5,186 bases of DNA from Desulfobacteraceae bacterium (GTDB taxonomy: Bacteria > Desulfobacterota > DSM-4660 > Desulfatiglandales > Desulfatiglandaceae), in the NCBI GenBank assembly GCA_020349865.1, contig CP070700.1:1184782-1189967 (forward strand), written 5' to 3'. This document shows positions 1-5,186 of this stretch, piece by piece. How positions within the stretch are numbered: the first letter of the stretch is position 1; each line of letters starts with the position of its first letter. Position numbers and translations under genes: made by a program. The notes under the pieces were generated by a model. That model was not told where the DNA came from. It did no database searches and saw nothing but the letters and a program-made list of their open reading frames with translations.

Positions 1-122
1 CCCCCATAGGGGTGATGGAGCTTAATCTGAGAGTGTACAACATTCGACAATACGCGCTTTCCATTTAAAACAACTGCGGCCGAGGTGTCGTCACAAGAAG
101 TATCTATTCCTAAAATGATCAT
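1..122 (-). CDS. tsaD: TsaD, tRNA N6-threonylcarbamoyladenosine transferase (N-terminal fragment, runs off window)
   Basis: TsaD (Gcp/YgjD, orthologue of Kae1) transfers the threonylcarbamoyl group from TC-AMP to A37 of ANN-decoding tRNAs, with TsaB and TsaE, in the cytoplasm. Only 40 complete codons are present; the rest lies beyond position 1. The peptide starts [18 protein letters not shown], matching the family N-terminus (LGIETSCDETAAAVV-like), which forms the first strand and phosphate-binding turn of the ASKHA ATPase fold. It continues to [11 protein letters not shown] at about residues 31-41, matching the conserved SQ-x-x-LH-x-x-YGG segment before the VVPE motif. The ATG at 122-120 overlaps the TGA of the upstream kinase gene (ATGA), so translation is probably coupled. 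The Asp-Asp in SCDD, where Glu usually follows Asp, is a conservative change. Family assignment is firm; whether the full gene is intact cannot be seen. Confidence 0.93.
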   Translation of the reverse strand, partial: MIILGIDTSCDDTSAAVVLNGKRVLSNVVHSQIKLHHPYG

Positions 123-2695
123 TTTGTGATTTTCGGTCTCTGTGCAAGAATCTCATCGATTCGTGCAACCACTCGTCTAAGTTGCGACGCCATTTGACCT
201 GCACTCTGGAATCTCTTGTCCAAATCCTTTTCAAGTGCCCTGTCCAGGATTCTTTCAACGATACGCGGGACATTTGTATTGAGGTCCTTGGCAGACGGTT
301 GTTTGTCCCTGGCGATCTTGAGCATCAGATCACTTATATCTTCACCGATAAAGGGCTTCTGCCCTGTCAACATTTCAAATAGGAGCACTCCAACCGAGAA
401 AACATCGGAACGACCGTCTACCTTCTTGCCAGATAACTGTTCCGGAGACATATAGTAGGGTAATCCAGACTCCATACCTCTCTTGTGCTTTTTGGGATGC
501 ATAATGCGAGCCATTCCAAAATCCGTCAGCTTCACATCTTTGGTATTCTTAATCCGTATGATGTTGGCAGGCTTGATATCGCCGTGTACAACACCCTTAG
601 AGTGGGCATAATCCAGAGTATTTGCAACTCTGGACACAATGTCCAAGGTCTCGCGGAGCGGGAGGAGATGCCCCGGTCTTGTGTAATACCCCAACTCCGT
701 TCCTTCTACATATTCCATGGAAATATAGACCAGGCCATTTTCTTCTCCAAAGTCATAAATGGTAACGATGTTCGGATGGGTCAATAGGCCCGCGGATTCT
801 ACTTCTCGGGAAAAACGATCCTTCATTTCACCCGCAATATCTTGGCTGTATTCTGCCAAATTGACTGCTTTGACGGCCACAACTCGCTTGCCCGTAATGT
901 CTTGGCATTGGTAAACCACGCCATGCTCCCCCCGGCCCAACTCCCGAATCAATTCATATCGTTTAAATGTGGGCCCGGGTTCCGTTTCCATTAGTGTGCC
1001 TTCAAAGTCACCATTATGTCTGCCTGCTGACACGTCCGCGTCAAATGCGGCCTCGATATTTTTTAAATTGCGTATCCGTTCCCTCAGATCCCTGAAATCC
1101 TTTTCATGTTCAATGATAAGTTTGTATGTGCTCAGAGCCCTGGAAAACTGCCGGTTTTTCTCATAGCCAAGACCCAAAGCATAAAGCAGGTCTTTGATCT
1201 CTTCTTGCTCAAGCGGAAGGCGTCTAAGCTCTTGAAGTACAAGGTCAAACTGGATCTCCTGTGGGAAAGCGAATCCCGGCATTTTGTGGATTTCTGAAGA
1301 CGGGGCCGTCCCGCTCTCTTTCGTTGTTTCTTTTGTCAAATAGCGCTTGGAAATCAGGAGAACATAGCCGAGAATTAAGAGCAATAGGGGAGAAGAAATC
1401 TTTAACCAGATATTTGAAAAGAAAAATAGAATTGTGCCAATGCCACTATAGCCAACCATGACCCCCAGTGTGGCAAACGCCCCTGGCAGAGCGTTCAACC
1501 TTGGGAGGACAAGGGTAATAAAAAGGCCAAAAACCACCAGCAATATAAATTCAGTAATCGAAAGCCAGCGAGATCGTAAGATATAATCCTTATTGAGGAT
1601 ATTGGCCACAGAATTGGCCACCACTTCTATCCCCGGCAGATTTTTGGAAATAGGTGTAGCAAACCGCTCCCCAACTCCAGTCGCAGTCGCGCCAATAATC
1701 ACGATCTTATCTCTGAAAAGGCTGGTCTCTATCTGCTCTTTAAGGACCTTGCCAAAAGACGTTTGATGAAAGGCGACCCCAGGTCCCTCACTCCATTTGA
1801 TTAGGGTCCCCATTTGGGGGTTAATGACAGGCACGTTGATGACCGATGATGGGCTGATCCTCAGATTTATTCCCTTGCCGAGCACCATTGTCATGTCTTC
1901 GTTTTTAATGCCCTTAAATACCTTGACGATGGCCAGGGAAAAGGAAGGGAAAAAAATGTCCTTTAGGTATCCCAGCACATGGTTTTGATTTCTAAGATAT
2001 CCGTCATGATCACGAATGTGATTCATATGGCCTATCCCAACAGCTACTTCGGCAAAAGACGGGAGAATAGGCTCCAGCTTGGAAAGCCACTTGAGGTCAT
2101 ACACAGATCCTTCTTTGTCAAAACCTTCTATCCGTTCAAAGGCATGCCGTGTAACAAAACCTGGTATTTTAAAATCACGTTTGGTACTGAGAGAATCAAA
2201 GTAAACCGGCAGTACGACGTTCCCTGCCTTTTCCATTGCCTTGGACAATTTGGAATCATTGTCTAAATCAGCAAGGGCTTTAGTTAGTTCCTTGTAAAAG
2301 GCAATCCCGGCCCCTTGCTGGGCGAGCCCTGACATTTCGTAGTTTGCACGCAAACGTTTGATTGCGCTGAATCCAGGACCTTCCTGCGGTTCGCTTAACA
2401 ACACATTCAGGGCGATCACTTTGGCGCCACCAAGTGCGATGGTATCAATACATTGGGCAAGCATATCTCTTGGCCATGGGAAAGACCCCAGTTCGGCTAT
2501 GTCATTATCAGTGATCACCACAAGTTCAATATCAGGATTTCTCTCTCCAGAGGCAGCGGTTCTGGTCATGAGATCAAAGGCTTTCATCTCAATGGCGTCT
2601 GTAAAGCCAAAGATCCCCGTAATAGTCACTAATAAAAAAATCAGGGTCACGACCAGGCCGATGACCCATTCTGGAAAATATCTGCTTGTTCCCAT
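119..2695 (-). CDS. CHASE2-domain transmembrane serine/threonine protein kinase
   Basis: An 858-residue membrane sensor kinase. A short cytoplasmic N-terminus leads to TM1 (about 10-31). An extracytoplasmic CHASE2 domain (about 32-375) follows, with the typical late segment [17 protein letters not shown] near 329-345 and TP then [10 protein letters not shown] near 347-363. Three closely spaced TM helices (about 380-397, 403-426, 430-450) return the chain to the cytoplasm. A helical, TPR-like linker (about 485-545) precedes a Hanks-type kinase domain (about 580-845). Visible kinase elements are the glycine loop GRGEHGVVY (587-595), Lys609, alphaC Glu631, catalytic loop HGDIKPAN (704-711), DFG (725-727), SPE (750-752), DVFSVG (764-769) and Arg828. 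All core catalytic residues are kept, so activity is expected. Odd points are HGD instead of HRD, no Thr in the activation segment, and Leu745 in place of the P+1 Thr. The substrate and signal are unknown. The ATG at 2695 has a good ribosome-binding site 7 nt upstream; the stop overlaps tsaD. Confidence 0.93.
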   Translation of the reverse strand: MGTSRYFPEWVIGLVVTLIFLLVTITGIFGFTDAIEMKAFDLMTRTAASGERNPDIELVVITDNDIAELGSFPWPRDMLAQCIDTIALGGAKVIALNVLLSEPQEGPGFSAIKRLRANYEMSGLAQQGAGIAFYKELTKALADLDNDSKLSKAMEKAGNVVLPVYFDSLSTKRDFKIPGFVTRHAFERIEGFDKEGSVYDLKWLSKLEPILPSFAEVAVGIGHMNHIRDHDGYLRNQNHVLGYLKDIFFPSFSLAIVKVFKGIKNEDMTMVLGKGINLRISPSSVINVPVINPQMGTLIKWSEGPGVAFHQTSFGKVLKEQIETSLFRDKIVIIGATATGVGERFATPISKNLPGIEVVANSVANILNKDYILRSRWLSITEFILLVVFGLFITLVLPRLNALPGAFATLGVMVGYSGIGTILFFFSNIWLKISSPLLLLILGYVLLISKRYLTKETTKESGTAPSSEIHKMPGFAFPQEIQFDLVLQELRRLPLEQEEIKDLLYALGLGYEKNRQFSRALSTYKLIIEHEKDFRDLRERIRNLKNIEAAFDADVSAGRHNGDFEGTLMETEPGPTFKRYELIRELGRGEHGVVYQCQDITGKRVVAVKAVNLAEYSQDIAGEMKDRFSREVESAGLLTHPNIVTIYDFGEENGLVYISMEYVEGTELGYYTRPGHLLPLRETLDIVSRVANTLDYAHSKGVVHGDIKPANIIRIKNTKDVKLTDFGMARIMHPKKHKRGMESGLPYYMSPEQLSGKKVDGRSDVFSVGVLLFEMLTGQKPFIGEDISDLMLKIARDKQPSAKDLNTNVPRIVERILDRALEKDLDKRFQSAGQMASQLRRVVARIDEILAQRPKITK

Positions 2696-2700
2696 GACAA

Positions 2701-2717
2701 GGCCTCTTTCTAAAGCC
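2701..2717 (-). promoter_or_regulatory. Kinase-gene ribosome-binding site inside a possible small hairpin
   Basis: Read on the minus strand, AGAGG at 2707-2703 lies 7 nt before the kinase ATG, an ordinary Shine-Dalgarno placement that supports that start. The 17-base segment 2717-2701 can fold: GGCUUU (2717-2712) pairs with GAGGCC (2706-2701), including two G-U pairs, around the loop AGAAA. The fold would hide most of the Shine-Dalgarno. It begins one base after the comEA-like stop codon (2721-2719), so a terminating ribosome would melt it. The ribosome-binding site is well supported; the regulatory role of the weak stem is inferred. Confidence 0.5.
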
Positions 2718-2718
2718 T

Positions 2719-3276
2719 TTATAATACTAAATAACGGGCTACCTTTTTGTAGAATGTTGGACCAATTCCTGGGATGGACAGCATTTCATCCAACCGCTTA
2801 AAGCCGCCCCTTTTTGCCCTCTCGCGCACAATCGCACCGCCAATTCGTGGGCCAATTCCCGGAACCGCGGTGAGCCCCTCAAGGTTTTCTTTGTTAAGCG
2901 AAATGGGAATACCAAGAGTAATTTTATAAAAGGCCGACATTTCACCCTTAAAAAAGTGAGTCTTGTGTCCATCGCTTCGCAAATGTATATTTAAACCGCT
3001 GCGGCATAAAATATTATTGGAAGCCAGAGGTTTTTGGGTGCCCTGGATTATTCCTCCTACCCGGGACCATAATTCCAGCAATTCCGGCGGCTGGCAAAAA
3101 CCGTAAACACCTGGCCATTGAATATTCCCTGAAATCTGTACAAAGACCTGCTCATCACAAGGAGGGCTATCCCATGAAGAAGGGCTTGAAATACCTTTCA
3201 TAAGACATATGGCGAGAAGGAAAAGCAACAGGAACAGAATGCCAACCGTATTGTCATTGACCTGCCTTTTGCTCAT
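2719..3276 (-). CDS. ComEA-like membrane-anchored helix-hairpin-helix protein
   Basis: A 185-residue protein counted from the ATG at 3276. It has a polar N-terminus, one hydrophobic helix (about 11-26, signal anchor or signal peptide), an extracytoplasmic segment resembling SLBB ([17 protein letters not shown] at about 44-60, then [10 protein letters not shown]), and a C-terminal ComEA-type pair of helix-hairpin-helix motifs (VPGIGP at 138-143, IPGIGP at 168-173). In competent bacteria ComEA binds incoming double-stranded DNA at the outer face of the inner membrane; DNA binding is expected here, but a role in uptake is unproven. Length and layout fit Gram-positive-style SLBB+HhH ComEA better than the short Gram-negative form. 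Three Cys (40, 61, 91) lie outside the membrane and could form a disulfide. The start overlaps lysC by 23 nt. A GTG one codon earlier (3279) is the alternative start; neither has a strong ribosome-binding site, so reinitiation after lysC is likely. Confidence 0.85.
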   Translation of the reverse strand: MSKRQVNDNTVGILFLLLFLLAICLMKGISSPSSWDSPPCDEQVFVQISGNIQWPGVYGFCQPPELLELWSRVGGIIQGTQKPLASNNILCRSGLNIHLRSDGHKTHFFKGEMSAFYKITLGIPISLNKENLEGLTAVPGIGPRIGGAIVRERAKRGGFKRLDEMLSIPGIGPTFYKKVARYLVL

Positions 3277-4486
3277 CACCTAAACCAAAAGTCTTATGCA
3301 GGACGCGCACAGCCAGTTCAGTGTATTTTTCCTCTATGACACAGGAAACCTTAATTTCAGATGTGCTGATCATCATGATATTGATATTTTCCTTGGCCAA
3401 AGCCGCAAACATCTTCTGGGCCACACCAGCGTGACTCCTCATTCCTACGCCTATGACGGAGACCTTGGCAATGTCTTCATCTCCTAAGACCTTTTCCGCT
3501 CCGATTTTTTCGGCCACTTCGCTCAAAAGCTTCATGGTCTCATTAAAATCCGACTTTGGCACGGTGAATGTCAGGTCGGTAAGCCCGTGCTCACTGGTGT
3601 TCTGAACAATCATGTCGACCACGATTCCAGATTTGAAAATAGGCTTAAATATCCGGGAGGCAGTTCCCGGTTTATCCGGTACGTTCTTGATTGTGACCCT
3701 GGCCTCGTTCTTGTTGTAAGCCACCCCAGATACCATCACCTTTTCCATATCCTTTGTCTCAGCAATCACCATGGTACCCCTTTCCTTGTTAAAAGTTGAT
3801 CTTACGTGGATTGGCACATTATATTTCTTTGCAAATTCAACGGAACGAGTTTCAAGCACCTTTGCACCCTGGCTGGCCAACTCAAGCATTTCTTCATATG
3901 ATATAACGTCCAGTTTTTTTGCCTTTGGGCAAATGCTGGGATCAGTGGTGTACACTCCATCTACATCGGTAAGAATTTCGCAGACATCTGCCTTCAGCGA
4001 TGCTGCCAGGGCAACGGCTGTGGTATCTGATCCGCCCCTGCCCAATGTAGTAATATCGCCATTTTCGTCAAGGCCCTGAAAACCAGCCACGGTTACAATT
4101 CTACCCTGCCGGAGCTCTTTTATGATTCGATCGGTTTCAATATTATGAATCCTGGCCTTTCCGTACAAATTATTAGTGTGGATTGCCACCTGGAAGCCCA
4201 AGAAAGAGCGTGCATCATAGCCCATGGTTTTAACAGCCATGGCAAAAAGGGCCACACTTATCTGCTCTCCCGTGGACATGAGAACGTCCAGTTCTCTTGG
4301 ATCCGGATTATCGGTCATTTCACGGGCCAGCTGGATCAGGAAGTCAGTCTGCCCTGCCATGGCCGATAAAACGACCACCATTCGATTTCCTTCCTTATGA
4401 TACCGAACAACCCTCTCAGCAACTGCCCGTATCTTTTCAATGCTACCAACAGAAGTGCCCCCATATTTTTGAACAATGAGCGCCAT
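3254..4486 (-). CDS. lysC: Aspartate kinase (monofunctional aspartokinase with two ACT domains)
   Basis: Phosphorylates L-aspartate with ATP to 4-phospho-L-aspartate, the first step toward lysine/diaminopimelate, threonine, methionine and isoleucine; cytoplasmic. The 410 residues match the usual length of the monofunctional Bacillus/Corynebacterium-type enzyme. Kinase-domain motifs are KYGGTSVG (7-14), STGEQIS (71-77), GRGGSDTTA (149-157) and [11 protein letters not shown] (173-183). Two C-terminal ACT modules follow: about 262-325 ([11 protein letters not shown], then [15 protein letters not shown]) and about 341-405 ([14 protein letters not shown], then ISTSEIKVS). The conserved QN-x-S and TDLTFT positions are those tied to feedback inhibition by lysine/threonine in related enzymes, so allosteric control is likely. 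It starts 28 nt after tsaE with an AGAGG at 9-nt spacing, and its end overlaps the comEA-like start. Met247 sits where related genes start a separate regulatory beta subunit. Confidence 0.97.
   Translation of the reverse strand: MALIVQKYGGTSVGSIEKIRAVAERVVRYHKEGNRMVVVLSAMAGQTDFLIQLAREMTDNPDPRELDVLMSTGEQISVALFAMAVKTMGYDARSFLGFQVAIHTNNLYGKARIHNIETDRIIKELRQGRIVTVAGFQGLDENGDITTLGRGGSDTTAVALAASLKADVCEILTDVDGVYTTDPSICPKAKKLDVISYEEMLELASQGAKVLETRSVEFAKKYNVPIHVRSTFNKERGTMVIAETKDMEKVMVSGVAYNKNEARVTIKNVPDKPGTASRIFKPIFKSGIVVDMIVQNTSEHGLTDLTFTVPKSDFNETMKLLSEVAEKIGAEKVLGDEDIAKVSVIGVGMRSHAGVAQKMFAALAKENINIMMISTSEIKVSCVIEEKYTELAVRVLHKTFGLGDEQKAGQ
3746..3755 (-). promoter_or_regulatory. Possible internal translation start for an aspartokinase beta subunit
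   Basis: On the minus strand AAAGGA (3755-3750) is followed by an in-frame ATG (3748-3746, Met247 of LysC) and a second in-frame ATG (3736-3734, Met251). In Bacillus subtilis aspartokinase II and Corynebacterium glutamicum LysC, an internal start near this point yields a beta subunit made of the ACT domains. The position fits; the spacing does not, being 1 nt to Met247 and 13 nt to Met251, so this is a tentative call. Confidence 0.25.
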
Positions 4487-4495
4487 AGTCCTCGA

Positions 4496-4500
4496 CCTCT
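4496..4500 (-). promoter_or_regulatory. lysC ribosome-binding site
   Basis: AGAGG on the minus strand, 9 nt before the lysC ATG. A second GAGGA lies only 2 nt before the ATG and is too close. This supports the start giving [10 protein letters not shown], which places the conserved KYGGTSVG at residue 7 as in the family. The 28-nt tsaE–lysC gap holds this site and no evident terminator. Confidence 0.7.
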
Positions 4501-4514
4501 TGAAGCCGCCTTAT

Positions 4515-5003
4515 TTACTTCCCAAGTCCAAATTCTGTCATGTTTTTTAAAATCTCAACAGTCCGAGGATGATACCCGGACAGGGTAATTCTTCGAAGGG
4601 AATTTTCTAAGATCACAAATTCCGCCTTCAACCTCCATTCTGGAAGAATTTCCGGCCAACGATCAGCCCATTCCATTGCAACAACACCATCTTGATAAAA
4701 GTATTCATCAAGCCCTGCCGACAAAAAATCAGAAGGGCTTTCGAGCCGGTAAACATCCATATGGAAAAGCATATACCGGCCTTCGTATTCGTTGATAAGG
4801 GAAAAAGAGGGACTGGTGATGATTGTATCCGGCGAGACCCCCAAACCGATGGCCAACCCCTTGGTGAACCAGGTTTTTCCGCTTCCCAGTTCTCCAATCA
4901 AGGCTATTAGGTCACCCTCCTTGAGAACTTTTCCCAGTTCCTGACCCAGACTGATCGTTTCCTGATCGGAAGCTGTGTCGTATGTAACACATCTTTCTTT
5001 CAA
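4515..5003 (-). CDS. tsaE: TsaE, tRNA threonylcarbamoyladenosine biosynthesis ATPase
   Basis: TsaE (YjeE) is the P-loop ATPase that binds the TsaB–TsaD complex and powers its turnover in bacterial t6A synthesis; cytoplasmic. The 162 residues fit the family (about 150-160). Visible motifs are the Walker A GELGSGKTW (37-45), the switch-like SPSFSLINEY (64-73; SPTF is usual), HMDVYRL (81-87, conserved Asp83), GLDEYF (97-102), and the EW pair (111-112). The start is an unusual TTG (5003-5001) whose last two bases open the TGA stop of the upstream CBS gene (TTGA). The following residues MKERCVTYDTASDQETISLG align with the family's short strand and T-x-S-x-E-x-T beginning, and no ATG or GTG lies between this codon and the P-loop. 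AAGGA sits 10 nt upstream. The partner gene tsaD ends the visible cluster. Confidence 0.95.
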   Translation of the reverse strand: MKERCVTYDTASDQETISLGQELGKVLKEGDLIALIGELGSGKTWFTKGLAIGLGVSPDTIITSPSFSLINEYEGRYMLFHMDVYRLESPSDFLSAGLDEYFYQDGVVAMEWADRWPEILPEWRLKAEFVILENSLRRITLSGYHPRTVEILKNMTEFGLGK

Positions 5004-5186
5004 GAAACAAGGGTCCTTATAAGGTCAGCCTTACCGATAATTCCCACGAGGCGATCACCATCCACAACAGGAATCGTGTAGACCTTTTTTTGAGTCATGA
5101 ATGTGGCAATTTCGTCAATTTCGGTTTTTTCATCAATCGTGAAAACTTCCTTGGTATAGAGATCTTCCACCTTGGTGGCGTTTATC
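5000..5186 (-). CDS. CBS-domain protein (C-terminal fragment, begins outside window)
   Basis: The last 61 codons of a gene entering from the right edge. The peptide contains KVEDLYTKEVFTIDE, a helical EIDEIATFM segment, then YTIPVVDGDRLVGIIGKADL and a short tail RTLVS before TGA (5002-5000). This is the standard pattern of one CBS module: a beta strand, a helix, PVVD, then LVGII-x-x-x-DLI. CBS modules normally work in pairs and bind adenine nucleotides (AMP, ATP, SAM). The missing upstream part probably holds the first module. The stop overlaps the tsaE start by 4 nt. In several deltaproteobacteria, as far as I recall, a CBS-pair gene precedes tsaE and lysC. Its specific function cannot be told from this fragment. 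Confidence 0.88.
   Translation of the reverse strand, partial: INATKVEDLYTKEVFTIDEKTEIDEIATFMTQKKVYTIPVVDGDRLVGIIGKADLIRTLVS
5014..5018 (-). promoter_or_regulatory. Ribosome-binding site supporting the TTG start of tsaE
   Basis: AAGGA on the minus strand, 10 nt before the TTG, inside the last codons of the CBS gene. It is slightly far but usable. Together with the TTGA stop/start overlap and the lack of other usable start codons before the P-loop, it decides the tsaE start. Confidence 0.5.

Noticed and set aside
119..700. The kinase domain as a bacterial Bud32
   Set aside because: It is a full-length Hanks kinase with a glycine loop, a complete C-lobe and a transmembrane CHASE2 sensor; Bud32 is a short, soluble, minimal kinase.
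2718..2745. TATTATAA on the minus strand before the kinase gene as a sigma70 -10 box
   Set aside because: With 17-nt spacing the -35 position reads CAAAAA, which is a poor match, and the sequence overlaps the end of the comEA-like gene. Not enough to call a promoter.
2358..2801. Plus-strand open frame of 147 codons opposite the start of the kinase gene
   Set aside because: It lies antisense to well-supported coding sequence, has no recognisable motif and no independent ribosome-binding evidence. Other plus-strand open frames in the window are the same kind of shadow.
3190..3240. Possible lipoprotein signal (LLAIC) in the comEA-like protein
   Set aside because: The residue before Cys is Ile, not Gly/Ala/Ser, so a lipobox is unlikely; a signal anchor fits better.
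4487..4514. Terminator between tsaE and lysC
   Set aside because: The 28-nt gap has no stem followed by a U-run and carries the lysC ribosome-binding site, so transcription probably reads through.
5084..5092. Slippery A-AAA-AAG heptamer (codons CAA AAA AAG) in the CBS gene, like the dnaX frameshift site
   Set aside because: The -1 frame reaches a stop after nine codons and would break the CBS fold, and no clear downstream stem-loop is seen. Probably incidental.

Overview
This window is one compact minus-strand gene cluster from a bacterium, probably a Desulfobacterota (deltaproteobacterial) relative. That placement is an inference from three things: the CBS–tsaE–lysC order, a CHASE2-type membrane Ser/Thr kinase, and a moderate G+C content judged by eye. 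No plus-strand gene, RNA gene, mobile element, CRISPR array or intrinsic terminator can be supported.

In transcription order (right to left) the genes are: the 3' end of a CBS-domain protein (5186-5000); tsaE, the ATPase of bacterial t6A tRNA modification (5003-4515); lysC, a monofunctional aspartate kinase with two ACT domains (4486-3254); a membrane-anchored ComEA-like helix-hairpin-helix protein (3276-2719); a large CHASE2 sensor Ser/Thr protein kinase (2695-119); and the first 40 codons of tsaD, the catalytic t6A transferase subunit (122-1, running off the window). Junctions are a 4-nt overlap (TTGA), 28 nt, a 23-nt overlap, 23 nt and a 4-nt overlap (ATGA). This strongly suggests one polycistronic, translationally coupled transcript. 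No stretch over 30 bases lacks a gene.

TsaE and TsaD are partners in making N6-threonylcarbamoyladenosine on tRNA. The gene between them, lysC, catalyses the first committed step of the pathway that makes threonine, a t6A substrate. The kinase shares four bases with tsaD, a bacterial parallel in layout only to the archaeal/eukaryotic Kae1–Bud32 (TsaD-like protein plus kinase) pairing. The kinase is unusual: its catalytic loop reads HGD instead of HRD, its activation segment has no Thr, and the usual P+1-loop Thr is Leu. A short hairpin may mask the kinase ribosome-binding site right after the comEA-like stop codon.

Nothing here proves a new system. The arrangement of sensor kinase, ComEA-like protein, lysC and split t6A genes is the most interesting aspect.
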